12,962 bases of DNA from Cytophagales bacterium (GCA_027317105.1 DAHVFH010000127.1:1-12962), one strand, 5' to 3'; shown: positions 1 through 8,015, numbered from the stretch's first letter. Program-made: numbers and translations. Notes: generated by a model not told the origin, from the letters alone.

Positions 1-741
1 TGGCCAATCTCTTCCCTTTATCATCAGATTACAAAAGACCGTGCCGCTCACATGGATCTCAGTACGCTATATAAATATGTGGCTTTGCTAAACCTCAGAC
101 GAAGCACGGCCTTTAGCCGAAGGAAGAACCATGCAATCGGGATCCGGGCTGAAGCACCTTTTAAAATATTACATGCTGACTTGACCGAATTCAAAACGGA
201 AGATCGTCAGAAGAGCTATATCTATCTTATCCAGGATAATTATTCGAGGGCAATTTTAGGGCATATCGTATCGCCGACAAGAAAAGCCATCCATACTTTG
301 CAAAATTTAATCCAGGTGACGGAGGAATACCTTGTGCCAGCGAAAATTGATGATTGTGTTTTAATGACCGATGATGGATCTGAAAATTATGGCGAAGCGA
401 TAAAATGGGTATCGGAAAGTGAATCTCCGAGGATAAAACATCTCGTTGCCCAATTGGATATCGAGTTCAGCAACTCAATGATCGAGGCTGCTCATAAGCA
501 ATTGAAATACCGGTTCCTTTACAATCAGAAAATCAGTGATTATAAAGAGCTATTGGTTTTTATTGCCTTGGCCATAAAAGATTTTAACAACCGGCCTCAT
601 CATGTTCTTGGGGGTCTGTCTCCGATGGAAGTGCTCAGCGGAAAACGGATAGATAAATCACAGGAATTAAAATTAGCCTTGAAAGCAAAGCAATTTAGGA
701 TTTCCCAGAATCAGAAAACGAAATGCTGCTCGGTAGGGTAG
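1..741 (+). CDS. DDE integrase/transposase (rve superfamily), 5' end outside window
   Basis: Likely the catalytic half of an insertion-sequence transposase that cuts and joins DNA ends. The frame of the ATG at 52 is open back to base 1 and its translation (WPISSLYHQITKDRAAH) runs smoothly into the sequence after the ATG, resembling the helical DNA-binding stretch ahead of rve cores. So 52 is probably an internal Met and the gene starts left of the window. Counting from that Met, the acidic triad is D43 (HADLTEF), D107 (MTDDGSEN) and E145 (MIEAAHKQLKYRF), which fits a DD(about 37)E core. The tail FNNRPHHVLGGLSPMEVL is the usual end of rve transposases. The catalytic core looks intact, with no frameshift in view. 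The exact IS family (IS3, IS481 or related) cannot be fixed, and no second ORF or clear terminal inverted repeat was found downstream. It is unrelated in function to the genes to its right. Confidence 0.82.
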   Translation, partial: WPISSLYHQITKDRAAHMDLSTLYKYVALLNLRRSTAFSRRKNHAIGIRAEAPFKILHADLTEFKTEDRQKSYIYLIQDNYSRAILGHIVSPTRKAIHTLQNLIQVTEEYLVPAKIDDCVLMTDDGSENYGEAIKWVSESESPRIKHLVAQLDIEFSNSMIEAAHKQLKYRFLYNQKISDYKELLVFIALAIKDFNNRPHHVLGGLSPMEVLSGKRIDKSQELKLALKAKQFRISQNQKTKCCSVG

Positions 742-771
742 TGGCATTATTTTTTTGCCCCATATCCTACC
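732..771 (+). terminator. Imperfect inverted repeat at the end of the transposase gene
   Basis: GGTAGGGTAGTGGCA (732-746) pairs with TGCCCCATATCCTACC (756-771) with one bulge and two or so mismatches around a T-rich 9-base loop. The left arm overlaps the stop codon TAG at 739-741. It could be a transcription terminator for the transposase or a structured element end. The T-run lies in the loop rather than after the stem, so a standard intrinsic terminator is doubtful. Confidence 0.3.
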
Positions 772-850
772 TTAAATTCTAAATCAATCCTTGCAGAAGA
801 AATCGAAAAAGCTAAATTTACTTCCTGTCGGAATTCCGAACATATGGTTA

Positions 851-1123
851 TCAAAAGTTCGTAGGCGTTGCTATGGAAATCCTTTTTTGTTTTTGAACAG
901 GGGTTCTCCTTGCTCGCCGAATTTGTTGTTTTTCTATTCTAACTTTTTTCGCTACTGACATTTTCTTTTTACCTCTTTTTGTTTTACGATCTGTTTCATG
1001 AACAACTCTTTGATCAAGAGTTAGTTTTGTGGCGTCCTCATTATCAAGTTTTTTTACTTGTGTTTGAGCGAAAGCACCTTGCAAAGCCATCGTGAGAAAA
1101 AATAGAACTAGCTTAGATTTCAT
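851..1123 (-). CDS. Small basic secreted protein, function unknown
   Basis: About 90 residues from the ATG at 1123. An upstream in-frame ATG at 1147 would add eight residues (MIFILTKK), but the 1123 start gives a standard signal peptide: MKSK, a hydrophobic core (LVLFFLTMALQ), then GAFAQ as a likely signal peptidase I site. The mature part of roughly 70 residues is rich in Lys and Arg (for example DRKTKRGKKK and RIEKQQIRRARR) and has no Cys and no membrane segment. I do not recognise the family. Export plus strong positive charge suggests binding to anionic surface material or nucleic acid, but this is only inference. It is the last of three minus-strand genes, about 130 bases after the beta-barrel gene. 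No strong Shine-Dalgarno sequence is visible. Confidence 0.6.
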   Translation of the reverse strand: MKSKLVLFFLTMALQGAFAQTQVKKLDNEDATKLTLDQRVVHETDRKTKRGKKKMSVAKKVRIEKQQIRRARRTPVQKQKRISIATPTNF

Positions 1124-1254
1124 TTTTTTTGTTAAAATAAAAATCATATTCTAAAAAAGTCAATCAGAAAGATGTACAAAAAATGATTGGAGCGACATTT
1201 GTAGCACTGGTGAGGTGAGTCTTCCCTGGTGACGTAAAAAAGTATTTTGTTTCA

Positions 1255-2040
1255 TCATTTAAGTCGTTTACGAATTGTGCTCTTTCCTTTTTTAGAATCT
1301 CGGAGATCTTTGTCAAAGATATATCCAACAGAAAAATTTAATACTTTTAAATTGAATTTAAGACTTTGTTGACCTTGAAATACTAAATTATTCCACGATG
1401 CGCTTTGACTGTTTCCCAAATAGGTTTGTCCCCATGTTAAGCGCAACTCAGTTAAAAGGCGTTGATTTTTTTTTGTGGTGGCTGTAAAGCCAACCCCAAG
1501 GTTTAGACCAAATAGCCATCGGTTTTCATTATTGATGTACATTTTATCATAAGCCGTTCCCGGTGGCTTATCAAAGACCATGGTGTATTTTTGAGTTATT
1601 CCAAATTCTGTATCAATTCGTCCCCTGCCGCTAAGCCAATAATTGATATTAGGACCAAAATTCACAAACCAGTTCGTTGGAATATTTTCTTTTATCTTCA
1701 GTCTAAAGGTTTTTCGTATACCCATAGATAGTTCAATGAAATTATAGGTGCTAATATTTTTGTGAGATCCGATGGTGGTAAACGAAATTGCTCGACCTTG
1801 CTGCGTGAATCCCACTTCTGAAACGAAGGCGTATTTTCTCTTTAGCGGAAAAATAATCAATCCCGCAATTGAAAAACCAGGTTTAATCATTGATGTTGTG
1901 TTCTGGTGATCTAAAGCGTTGGCAAAATTAGGATAAGCCATTAGCAAGCCTGCTTTCGCACCGAGGGAGAACTTTTGAGCTTGTAACTTTCCAAAGCAAA
2001 CGAATGCAGCGAGAAAAATGATTAGATATCGGCATCGCAT
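1255..2040 (-). CDS. Outer-membrane beta-barrel protein (PorT-like / OMP_b-brl type)
   Basis: A 261-residue exported protein. The N-terminus has a signal peptide (MRCRYLIIFLAAFVCFGKLQAQ) ending at a typical Bacteroidota AQ cleavage site. After it comes KFSLGAKAGLLMAYP, the usual first strand of the small PorT-like/OMP_b-brl barrels, then alternating hydrophobic-polar strands with aromatic residues (KYAFVSEVGFTQQG, WLFGLNLGVGFTA, LNFSVGYIF). The length is normal for an eight- or ten-strand barrel. The C-terminus adds a basic tail (KKGKSTIRKRLK), which is uncommon after a final barrel strand. Such proteins are widespread in Bacteroidota and mostly of unknown substrate. Nothing here shows that it is PorT itself. 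It lies 70 bases after the lipoprotein gene on the same strand and may be co-transcribed with it. Confidence 0.75.
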   Translation of the reverse strand: MRCRYLIIFLAAFVCFGKLQAQKFSLGAKAGLLMAYPNFANALDHQNTTSMIKPGFSIAGLIIFPLKRKYAFVSEVGFTQQGRAISFTTIGSHKNISTYNFIELSMGIRKTFRLKIKENIPTNWFVNFGPNINYWLSGRGRIDTEFGITQKYTMVFDKPPGTAYDKMYINNENRWLFGLNLGVGFTATTKKNQRLLTELRLTWGQTYLGNSQSASWNNLVFQGQQSLKFNLKVLNFSVGYIFDKDLRDSKKGKSTIRKRLK

Positions 2041-2110
2041 TTAATCGCAATATTGCCTAAATTTTTATGAAAGAAAAAGCATCCCAACAAAAAGCCGAAT
2101 CGTTTTATCC

Positions 2111-2893
2111 CTATTGACTAATCCGTACAGTGTCAATGTTGGTAACATTTCCAAGTGTTACGTTTACATTACTGATCCCCATTGCTTGGTAGCCTGATTT
2201 TGGAGAAAACCAAACCGTATAAGCCCCCGGCACTACGCCATTTATTAAAAACTTTCCAGTGAAAGGATCGGTGTATGTAGATGCAATAGTATCTTGTCCG
2301 TTAATAACAAACACTGCGGGTGTGGAAGTCATCGGTGTAACTATACCCTTAATAGCTCCGCTTTCTGCCTCTACCGCTGAACGAATAACTGGCTTAAGAT
2401 TAAACTTTCCGCTTCCCGTGAGGACAATGGATCGAGCAGCATCAAAATCGAGTATTATTTTATAGGTGATACCTGCTTTCAGTGTTGTATGAACCTGAAT
2501 CTTTAATCCAGATTGCTGACCGCTCGGTGTGTTGAGCGCGAAGGGTTGACCTGAAACATTGACTGTATTATTACTTCCAAGGATTAGACGAAGTTGAGAA
2601 ACTTGCCCCTCAGGCAATTGAATGTTACCTAATAAAGTATCTAGACCATTGGTCAACTTAAGTAAATTGTAAACACCTTTCTTTATATTTAGAGATTTCC
2701 AACCGGAAGAGGCGCTAGAGCTGTCAGTATTTACCTGAACACCTTCGATATCGATATTAACTTCTTTAAAATCGCCAGGGGCATCCGATAGCCTAACCTG
2801 CAAGTTGGCAGTTTGTGCAGATTCTTTGGAGCAACCCATAAATGCAAACAATATTGGTAATAAGCCAGCAGCACATTTCATTTGATTCTTCAT
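2111..2893 (-). CDS. DUF4382-like lipoprotein with C-terminal carboxypeptidase-regulatory-like domain
   Basis: A 260-residue predicted lipoprotein. The start at 2893 is chosen over the longer open frame to 3118 because AAGGA lies 7 bases upstream and the product begins with a clean lipoprotein signal: MKNQMK, a hydrophobic core, and the lipobox AFMGC with Cys21 as the lipidated residue. Residues from about 29 to 165 match the DUF4382 pattern (LQVRLSDAPGDFKEVNIDI, the W-x-S-L strand, LLKLTNG, GQVSQLRLIL, the K-AGITYKIILDFDAARSIV strand). From about residue 175, GAIKGIVTP through FTGKFLINGVVPGAYTVWF looks like a carboxypeptidase-D regulatory-like beta-sandwich. DUF4382 proteins are common Bacteroidota surface or periplasmic lipoproteins of unknown role. 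The gene is transcribed away from the T9SS-type operon across a short shared region, so common control is possible. Confidence 0.82.
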   Translation of the reverse strand: MKNQMKCAAGLLPILFAFMGCSKESAQTANLQVRLSDAPGDFKEVNIDIEGVQVNTDSSSASSGWKSLNIKKGVYNLLKLTNGLDTLLGNIQLPEGQVSQLRLILGSNNTVNVSGQPFALNTPSGQQSGLKIQVHTTLKAGITYKIILDFDAARSIVLTGSGKFNLKPVIRSAVEAESGAIKGIVTPMTSTPAVFVINGQDTIASTYTDPFTGKFLINGVVPGAYTVWFSPKSGYQAMGISNVNVTLGNVTNIDTVRISQ

Positions 2894-2900
2894 AACTTTA

Positions 2901-2905
2901 TCCTT
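2901..2905 (-). promoter_or_regulatory. Ribosome binding site AAGGA for the DUF4382-like lipoprotein
   Basis: On the minus strand AAGGA sits 7 bases before the ATG at 2893. It is one of the few clear Shine-Dalgarno sequences in the window and decides the start in favour of the lipoprotein signal peptide rather than the upstream ATG at 3118. Confidence 0.6.
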
Positions 2906-2920
2906 AAATCTTTTTTGTAG

Positions 2921-2928
2921 CAAAAATA
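2921..2928 (-). promoter_or_regulatory. Possible Bacteroidota -7 promoter element for the lipoprotein gene
   Basis: The minus strand reads TATTTTTG, a full match to the Bacteroidota primary sigma -7 consensus TAnnTTTG. A transcript starting about 7 bases on would have a leader of roughly 20 bases that includes the AAGGA site. I see no good TTTG at -33, so the call is tentative. Confidence 0.4.
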
Positions 2929-3029
2929 TGTGTTTAAATGAATGACTAGTTTTATTTGGACGACTTGACGAGCCGCTCACCGATATTTTTAAATAGAAAA
3001 GGATATTTTCCTTTATCTTTCGAAAACCT

Positions 3030-4751
3030 ATGAAGCTTTTCTCTCCTTTTGCGAAAATAATTGTTATACTATCCTCAATTTCTTCGAGTGGGTTTAGCCA
3101 AGACATATCTAATTTCACTCAATTTTTTATTAATCCTTATACTTTAAACCCATCTTATGCCGGTATTGAAGGAAGAACTGCGCTGTTTGTGGGTTATCGC
3201 AAACAATGGACTTCTATAAATGGAGCCCCTGTGATTCAAAATTTCTCCCTACACACGCCAATCAATAAAAACCTGAATTTTGGCTTTGGTTTAGCCAGTG
3301 ACAAAAGGGGAATCACCCAGGTCTCCTCTGCTTTGGCCACAATTGGTTACGCAGCCGCGTTGGATGAGAATTCTTCTCTCCGGTTTGGTCTTTCAGTGGG
3401 GTATGGTTATAATAGCGTTGATTTGTCATCTGTTGGAAATATCAATGACCCCGTACTGGCGAATCTGATGACTAAAAACTCTTTCCTGATTGGTAATGCA
3501 GGTCTTTCCTTTCAGCATAAAACGTTTAATATCGGTGCTGCAATGCCCAATATATTTCAATCTATCTATTTAAGCAAAGATGCCTTTACCATTACCGCGC
3601 TGAAACCTTTTCAAGCCTTGATTATCCATGCCAGTAATCGATTTTATTTCAACAATGATCAAAATGTATTTGAGCCCTATCTTATTTATCGACTGAATGG
3701 CCCTTTGCCTTCGCAATTGGAAGCTGCTGCTGTGGTTCATCTTCAGCATGCCGTATGGGTTGGCGCATCGTATAAACAACAGTTTGGCATTTCAGGATTA
3801 ATGGGTTTTAAAATTAAGAATCAATTTGCTGTTGGATTCTCGTACAGTATAAAAAATGGTGGACTGAATCAGATCCCTGCACCGTCTTATGAACTTCAAT
3901 TAGGATATTTGGCTGGTAATCGAAAAAAAGATTCCAATGCTTATTCTTTTGTGAACACTGAAAAAGAAAAAAGACATAGAAAAACTGCTGCACAGATTGC
4001 TTCTGAGCGGAAAAAACAGCAAGCTATTTTAGAGAATAAACTGGCAGATGATAAAAAGAAACAGGAAGCGCTTTTGGCAAAACAAAAATCACAGACTAAG
4101 CCAACGATACAAACACCAGCGGCCAATACGGCCACACAAATTACAAAATCAGATAAGCAGCCGGCCTCTGCTCAAACCATAAATCCCGCTGTCAAAATAG
4201 AGGAAAAGCAAGCAGTCCAAGCAGTTAATCAACCGGCCATTAAAGAGACAGATAAAGTGCCTCAAAAGACAGAAGAACGAAGGGACACAACTCACGGCGG
4301 GGCTCGGTTTAAAACAAGAACTGACTTGATGGTAGTCGTTGAAGTTGGAAAAGATGCTCAGCATTTAGAGGAGCAGGAAAAATTGAAGAGACTTGAGACA
4401 CATGCGGCAGACCCCGATGAAGAACACAATAACGAGGTTGTCCATCTTCATGCTGAGCGTCATGAATTCGCCAAGAAGGGAGCCCATCAGGAGGAATTGG
4501 ATTTCGGAACCTATGTAATTGCAGGTGTTTTTAGGAGCAGAGACAATGCCGAAAACTTTAGTAAAGGTCTCAGTAAAATGTCTTTTAGAGCGAATTTTGG
4601 TTTCCTAACAACCAAAAACCTGTGGTACGTTTACATTTTCAAAACAGATGAAATCGAATCGGCCAAAGCGGCACGGGACAAATTTAGAAAGATGAAAATC
4701 TTCAGAGACTCTTGGTTAATGACCGTACATGATGGGACAAATATAAAGTAG
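3030..4751 (+). CDS. PorP/SprF-family T9SS outer-membrane protein with C-terminal SPOR-like domain
   Basis: A 573-residue exported protein in three parts. Residues 1-24 are a signal peptide. Residues 25-294 form a PorP/SprF-type barrel, shown by the family hallmark QFFINPYTLNPSYAG (31-45), GYRKQWTSINGAP, the LNFGFGLASDKRG loop and the closing strand YELQLGYLAG. Residues about 298-485 are a polar linker: first a Lys/Gln/Glu-rich segment that may be a coiled coil (about 308-350), then Thr/Ala/Pro/Gln-rich and His/Glu-rich sequence. Residues 492-567 resemble a SPOR domain: a first strand TYVIAGVFRSRDNAENF, a helix, LWYVYIFKTDEIESAKAARD and a last strand SWLMTV. PorP/SprF proteins work with the T9SS in export or surface attachment of cargo, and SprF-like proteins are often encoded beside type B CTD cargo, as here. 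Usual family members are about 300-350 residues, so the extra 280 residues are unusual. SPOR domains bind glycan-denuded peptidoglycan, so periplasmic anchoring is inferred. The next gene starts 2 bases after the stop. Confidence 0.85.
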   Translation: MKLFSPFAKIIVILSSISSSGFSQDISNFTQFFINPYTLNPSYAGIEGRTALFVGYRKQWTSINGAPVIQNFSLHTPINKNLNFGFGLASDKRGITQVSSALATIGYAAALDENSSLRFGLSVGYGYNSVDLSSVGNINDPVLANLMTKNSFLIGNAGLSFQHKTFNIGAAMPNIFQSIYLSKDAFTITALKPFQALIIHASNRFYFNNDQNVFEPYLIYRLNGPLPSQLEAAAVVHLQHAVWVGASYKQQFGISGLMGFKIKNQFAVGFSYSIKNGGLNQIPAPSYELQLGYLAGNRKKDSNAYSFVNTEKEKRHRKTAAQIASERKKQQAILENKLADDKKKQEALLAKQKSQTKPTIQTPAANTATQITKSDKQPASAQTINPAVKIEEKQAVQAVNQPAIKETDKVPQKTEERRDTTHGGARFKTRTDLMVVVEVGKDAQHLEEQEKLKRLETHAADPDEEHNNEVVHLHAERHEFAKKGAHQEELDFGTYVIAGVFRSRDNAENFSKGLSKMSFRANFGFLTTKNLWYVYIFKTDEIESAKAARDKFRKMKIFRDSWLMTVHDGTNIK

Positions 4752-4753
4752 CA

Positions 4754-7700
4754 ATGAAAAAAAGTGCACATCAAAGCCATTTCATGAAAACTTGCTTTTG
4801 GGTTTTGTTTCTTTTGTTCTTGACCTTTTGCGTAAAGGCGCAATCTCCTGTGATTAATGATTTCGCTCCATCGGTCTCATCATCTCAGCAAAAAATTGTC
4901 ATCACAGGTACAGGGTTTAACGCTGCCCCCTCACAATTAAATGTTTGGTTTGATCATGTCAAAGGGAAAATCGTTTCTTCTTCTCCCTTTTCAATTCAAG
5001 TCGTAGCTCCTCCACAAGCTAGATTTTCTAATATTGAGGTGATCAACTTGAGTAATAATTTGTCTACAAAATCTTCAGTGAAATTTCAACCCAGCTATGG
5101 CGGCACCTCATTTGATGTCACTAAAATTTCCACAACTTATACAAATACAGATGTCACCGAACTTTTTGATATTGCCAGCAGCGATTTTGATTTAGATGGA
5201 AAACCAGATTTGTTGGCGAGTAAAACCACAGGTACCAATACGGGAGTTTTTGCGACAGACCTTGTGATTTATCAAAACCAGAGCACGGGCATTGGTAATA
5301 TAAATTTTGGAAAATTCAATCAAAGTAACCTTCCTGTTTTGAACGTAACTGCCGCAACCGCCAATGTAGCGGCCGGGGATCTCAATGGTGATGGAAAACC
5401 TGACATTGTTGCCGCACGGACAGGGTCTAACTTAAACGAGGTATTTATTTTACGCAATACCAATACGGTGGTGGGGACATTGTCATTTGCGCCTTTGCAA
5501 AAGGTATTCCTTAATGCGGGTCAATCGGCTGCTCGGATATCGATTCGTGATTTGAATCAAGATGGAAAGCCGGAACTCATTGTCAGTAATTCTTTTGACG
5601 ACTTGAATCCAGCTACGGATAATCAAATTTTTGTTTTCCCAAATCAAAGTACTTCAAGCGCTATCGTGTTTGGAGCACCTACGGTGCTGACGGTCAATGG
5701 TGCAAGTAGCACATTTGGAATGGACGTTCAGGATTTCGATGGAGACGGTAAACCCGATATCATTTTATTTCAATACCAAACGAGTAATTTATTTATATTT
5801 TTGAATAAAAGTTCAGGTAACCTGAGTTTTGCACCCTCCAAACAAATTGCCGTCTCTGGTAGTTTTAATACAGTTACCTCCGCTGATCTGAATAAGGACG
5901 GCCTGCTTGACCTGATTGTGACAGCCACACTCGATAACGCGGTACAGATTTTTGTCAATCAATCAACAACCGGGAATATATCATTTGGTGCCCCACAAGT
6001 TATCGCCACTTCTGCCGGACCTTGGGGGGTAGATGCCAGCGACATTGATGGAGATGGTGATTTGGATTTTGTAGTCGCGAATCGTAACGAAGCCAAAGTG
6101 AATGTATTTAGACAAGATGCATTCCTTACATTTACCCGACTGGATATTGTCACAGCAAAACCTTGCTTTAATTTGAGGGTTGGTGATTATGATGGTGACG
6201 GGAAGCCAGACATTGCGGTCACCTCCTTTGCAAACCCTAATTTTTCTGTTGATGTGATCAGAAATGCCAACTGTGTTAGTCCAATGATAACCTCACCATT
6301 TACCACGGTATGCAATGGGCAGACCATTTATTTGCATACCACACCCGCTCCGGGTGTTGCGTTTGCTTGGTTCAAAAATGGCTTGGCATACCCACCAAGT
6401 GTTCTTGATTCGGCAGCGGTTACCTATGCAGATATTACCCCCCCTGGTTCGGGTACTTTTACAGTAAAGGCAACGGCAGAAGGAGGCACTTGCTCCATTA
6501 CTTCGCTTGGGTTTGTACTGAACAGTAATACCGGCTCAGCGCCAACTAATCCAACGATAAGTAATAACACACCTTGTTTTGGAAGTGCACTAAATTTATC
6601 AACGCCATCAGTGGCGAGCGCTACTTACCAATGGATAGGGCCCAATAGTTTTTCTTCCACTTCACAAAACCCAACCATTAGTCCGGTCAACGATAATAAT
6701 GCTGGACTTTACTCCTTGCAGGTTACCGTTGGGCAATGCTCTAGCAATGTAATAACGAAACAACTTGATGTGGCTTCTGTCCCCATTCTTCCCGTCACCT
6801 CCTCTCCCGCATCAACCGTTTGCTCTGGAACAACCATTACCCTCAACGTGAGTGGGGTTGGCTTTTCGTATCAATGGAACCTAAATGGATCTGCCCTCAG
6901 TGGCCAAACTGCATCGTCATTATCGGTAATTCAAGAAGGAAACTATAGCGCTGTTGTTACGGACAACACCACTACTTGCAGCCAGGAGACGACCCCAATT
7001 ACTATTAGTATGTATGCCGCACCCATAGCAGCCTTTACTTTTTCGACAGCAAATTGTTTAGGGGTGTCCATTACTTTTACTAACCAAACAACTGCTGATT
7101 CTAGGGGCACCTTGGTTTATTCATGGAATTTTGGTGACACTCACACCTCGGCTTCTCAAAGCCCCTCCAATACCTATGCAAATGCTGGATCATTTAATCC
7201 TTCGTTAATGGTAAGTTACAGTGGTGTTGCAGGTTGTTCTTCTTCGATTAGCAAATCAATAATAGTAAATACACCGGTTGTTCCAGTTATAGCGGCCAGT
7301 TTAAATCCTATTTGTTCAGGTGAAACCACAACCCTCTCGATAACCGGCAGCTATTCAAGCATTGCATGGGCGGGTACTACTGGGACCTCAGCAAACCTTG
7401 ATGTTAGTCAAACGGGGTTGTATAAGGTAAACACAACAGACACAAAAGGGTGTCTTTCGTCAGACTCAATTACCATTAACGCCAAACCAATTTTAACTTT
7501 TACTGTGTCCGCAGATACCACCATTAAATCGGGCGATCAGGTAACCTTGTTAGCCTCAGGCGCTGATAGCTATTTGTGGTCTCCAGGAAAGACATTAAGC
7601 GATTCGGTGATTGCTAATCCCATCGCAAAGCCTTCATTGACAACGACCTATAACGTTTTAGGTTCAAAGACTGGTTTCTGTGGTTCACGCGATTCCGTGA

Positions 7701-7993
7701 AAATAACTGTAATTACAACCGGGCAAATCATCAATCCACCGGTTCTTTTTTCACCTAATGGCGATTCTTTCAACGACTTATGGAAGATTCCAGAAACAGA
7801 TAGTTACCCGGACTGTACCATGACTATATATGATGGACATGGAAGCCAGGTATACCAGCGTAAAGGATACAATAGCGCAAACTATTGGAATGGCACTTAT
7901 AATGGTACACCTGTACCGGATGGAACTTATTTTTATGTTTTTAGTTGTCCAAATTCGCAAATTGCTACTGGCAGTGTATTAGTGGCGCGATAG
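4754..7993 (+). CDS. Secreted FG-GAP propeller / Ig / PKD protein with type B T9SS C-terminal domain
   Basis: A 1079-residue predicted T9SS cargo. The start at 4754 follows the previous stop by 2 bases; an internal ATG at 4784 gives a tighter signal peptide (MKTCFWVLFLLFLTFCVKAQ) and could be the true start. Domains in order: IPT/TIG-like fold (about 32-112); FG-GAP/VCBS propeller with seven DxDxDG calcium-binding motifs at D144, D209, D266, D327, D378, D430 and D478; Cys-containing Ig-like modules from C507 on; a PKD domain with WNFGD at 791; two more Ig-like modules; and a CHU_C/gliding-motility C-terminal domain from about 995 with FSPNGDSFNDLW (999-1010) and the ending DGTYFYVFSC...GSVLVAR. 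That last domain is the type B signal, which is recognised by the T9SS and known in SprB-type adhesins. The protein most likely sits on the cell surface or is released. Its ligand is unknown; adhesion or polysaccharide binding is inferred from domain type. No catalytic domain was recognised. Confidence 0.88.
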   Translation: MKKSAHQSHFMKTCFWVLFLLFLTFCVKAQSPVINDFAPSVSSSQQKIVITGTGFNAAPSQLNVWFDHVKGKIVSSSPFSIQVVAPPQARFSNIEVINLSNNLSTKSSVKFQPSYGGTSFDVTKISTTYTNTDVTELFDIASSDFDLDGKPDLLASKTTGTNTGVFATDLVIYQNQSTGIGNINFGKFNQSNLPVLNVTAATANVAAGDLNGDGKPDIVAARTGSNLNEVFILRNTNTVVGTLSFAPLQKVFLNAGQSAARISIRDLNQDGKPELIVSNSFDDLNPATDNQIFVFPNQSTSSAIVFGAPTVLTVNGASSTFGMDVQDFDGDGKPDIILFQYQTSNLFIFLNKSSGNLSFAPSKQIAVSGSFNTVTSADLNKDGLLDLIVTATLDNAVQIFVNQSTTGNISFGAPQVIATSAGPWGVDASDIDGDGDLDFVVANRNEAKVNVFRQDAFLTFTRLDIVTAKPCFNLRVGDYDGDGKPDIAVTSFANPNFSVDVIRNANCVSPMITSPFTTVCNGQTIYLHTTPAPGVAFAWFKNGLAYPPSVLDSAAVTYADITPPGSGTFTVKATAEGGTCSITSLGFVLNSNTGSAPTNPTISNNTPCFGSALNLSTPSVASATYQWIGPNSFSSTSQNPTISPVNDNNAGLYSLQVTVGQCSSNVITKQLDVASVPILPVTSSPASTVCSGTTITLNVSGVGFSYQWNLNGSALSGQTASSLSVIQEGNYSAVVTDNTTTCSQETTPITISMYAAPIAAFTFSTANCLGVSITFTNQTTADSRGTLVYSWNFGDTHTSASQSPSNTYANAGSFNPSLMVSYSGVAGCSSSISKSIIVNTPVVPVIAASLNPICSGETTTLSITGSYSSIAWAGTTGTSANLDVSQTGLYKVNTTDTKGCLSSDSITINAKPILTFTVSADTTIKSGDQVTLLASGADSYLWSPGKTLSDSVIANPIAKPSLTTTYNVLGSKTGFCGSRDSVKITVITTGQIINPPVLFSPNGDSFNDLWKIPETDSYPDCTMTIYDGHGSQVYQRKGYNSANYWNGTYNGTPVPDGTYFYVFSCPNSQIATGSVLVAR
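5183..6211 (+). repeat. Seven FG-GAP/VCBS calcium-motif repeats within the 1079-residue protein
   Basis: Seven copies of a D-x-(D/N)-x-D-G-x-x-(D/E) motif recur every 48-65 codons: DFDLDGKPD, DLNGDGKPD, DLNQDGKPE, DFDGDGKPD, DLNKDGLLD, DIDGDGDLD and DYDGDGKPD. Each is followed by a hydrophobic beta-strand. Seven copies match the seven blades of integrin-alpha-like propellers, so the set appears complete. Confidence 0.85.
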
Positions 7994-8015
7994 ATTTTAT
8001 GACAAAAGTGGTTTT

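Larger units (their letters stand above)
2894..3029. promoter_or_regulatory. Divergent intergenic region between lipoprotein gene and PorP-SPOR operon
   Basis: This 136-base stretch must carry the promoters for both directions. For the plus strand the best -7-like match is TATTTTTA at 2984-2991 (7 of 8 to TAnnTTTG counting the two free positions), with TTG at 2965-2967 somewhat close upstream. A perfect short inverted repeat AAAGGA-TATTT-TCCTTT lies at 2998-3014, ending 15 bases before the ATG at 3030. It could form a small leader hairpin. No strong Shine-Dalgarno sequence precedes that ATG. No operator was recognised. Confidence 0.35.

Noticed and set aside
1124..1254. Promoter or terminator between the small basic protein gene and the beta-barrel gene
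   Set aside because: AT-rich, but I could not find a convincing TAnnTTTG with a spaced TTTG or a stem followed by a T-run.
2894..3118. N-terminal extension of the lipoprotein gene to an ATG at 3118
   Set aside because: It would overlap the PorP-SPOR gene, lacks a signal sequence at its start, and would bury a good lipoprotein signal preceded by AAGGA.
3570..4843. Minus-strand ORFs opposite the PorP-SPOR gene, for example 3941-4135 and 4149-4364
   Set aside because: The plus-strand frame encodes a recognised family with a signal peptide; the antisense ORFs are Cys/Phe/Ser-rich mirror translations of the Lys/Gln/Glu-rich linker.
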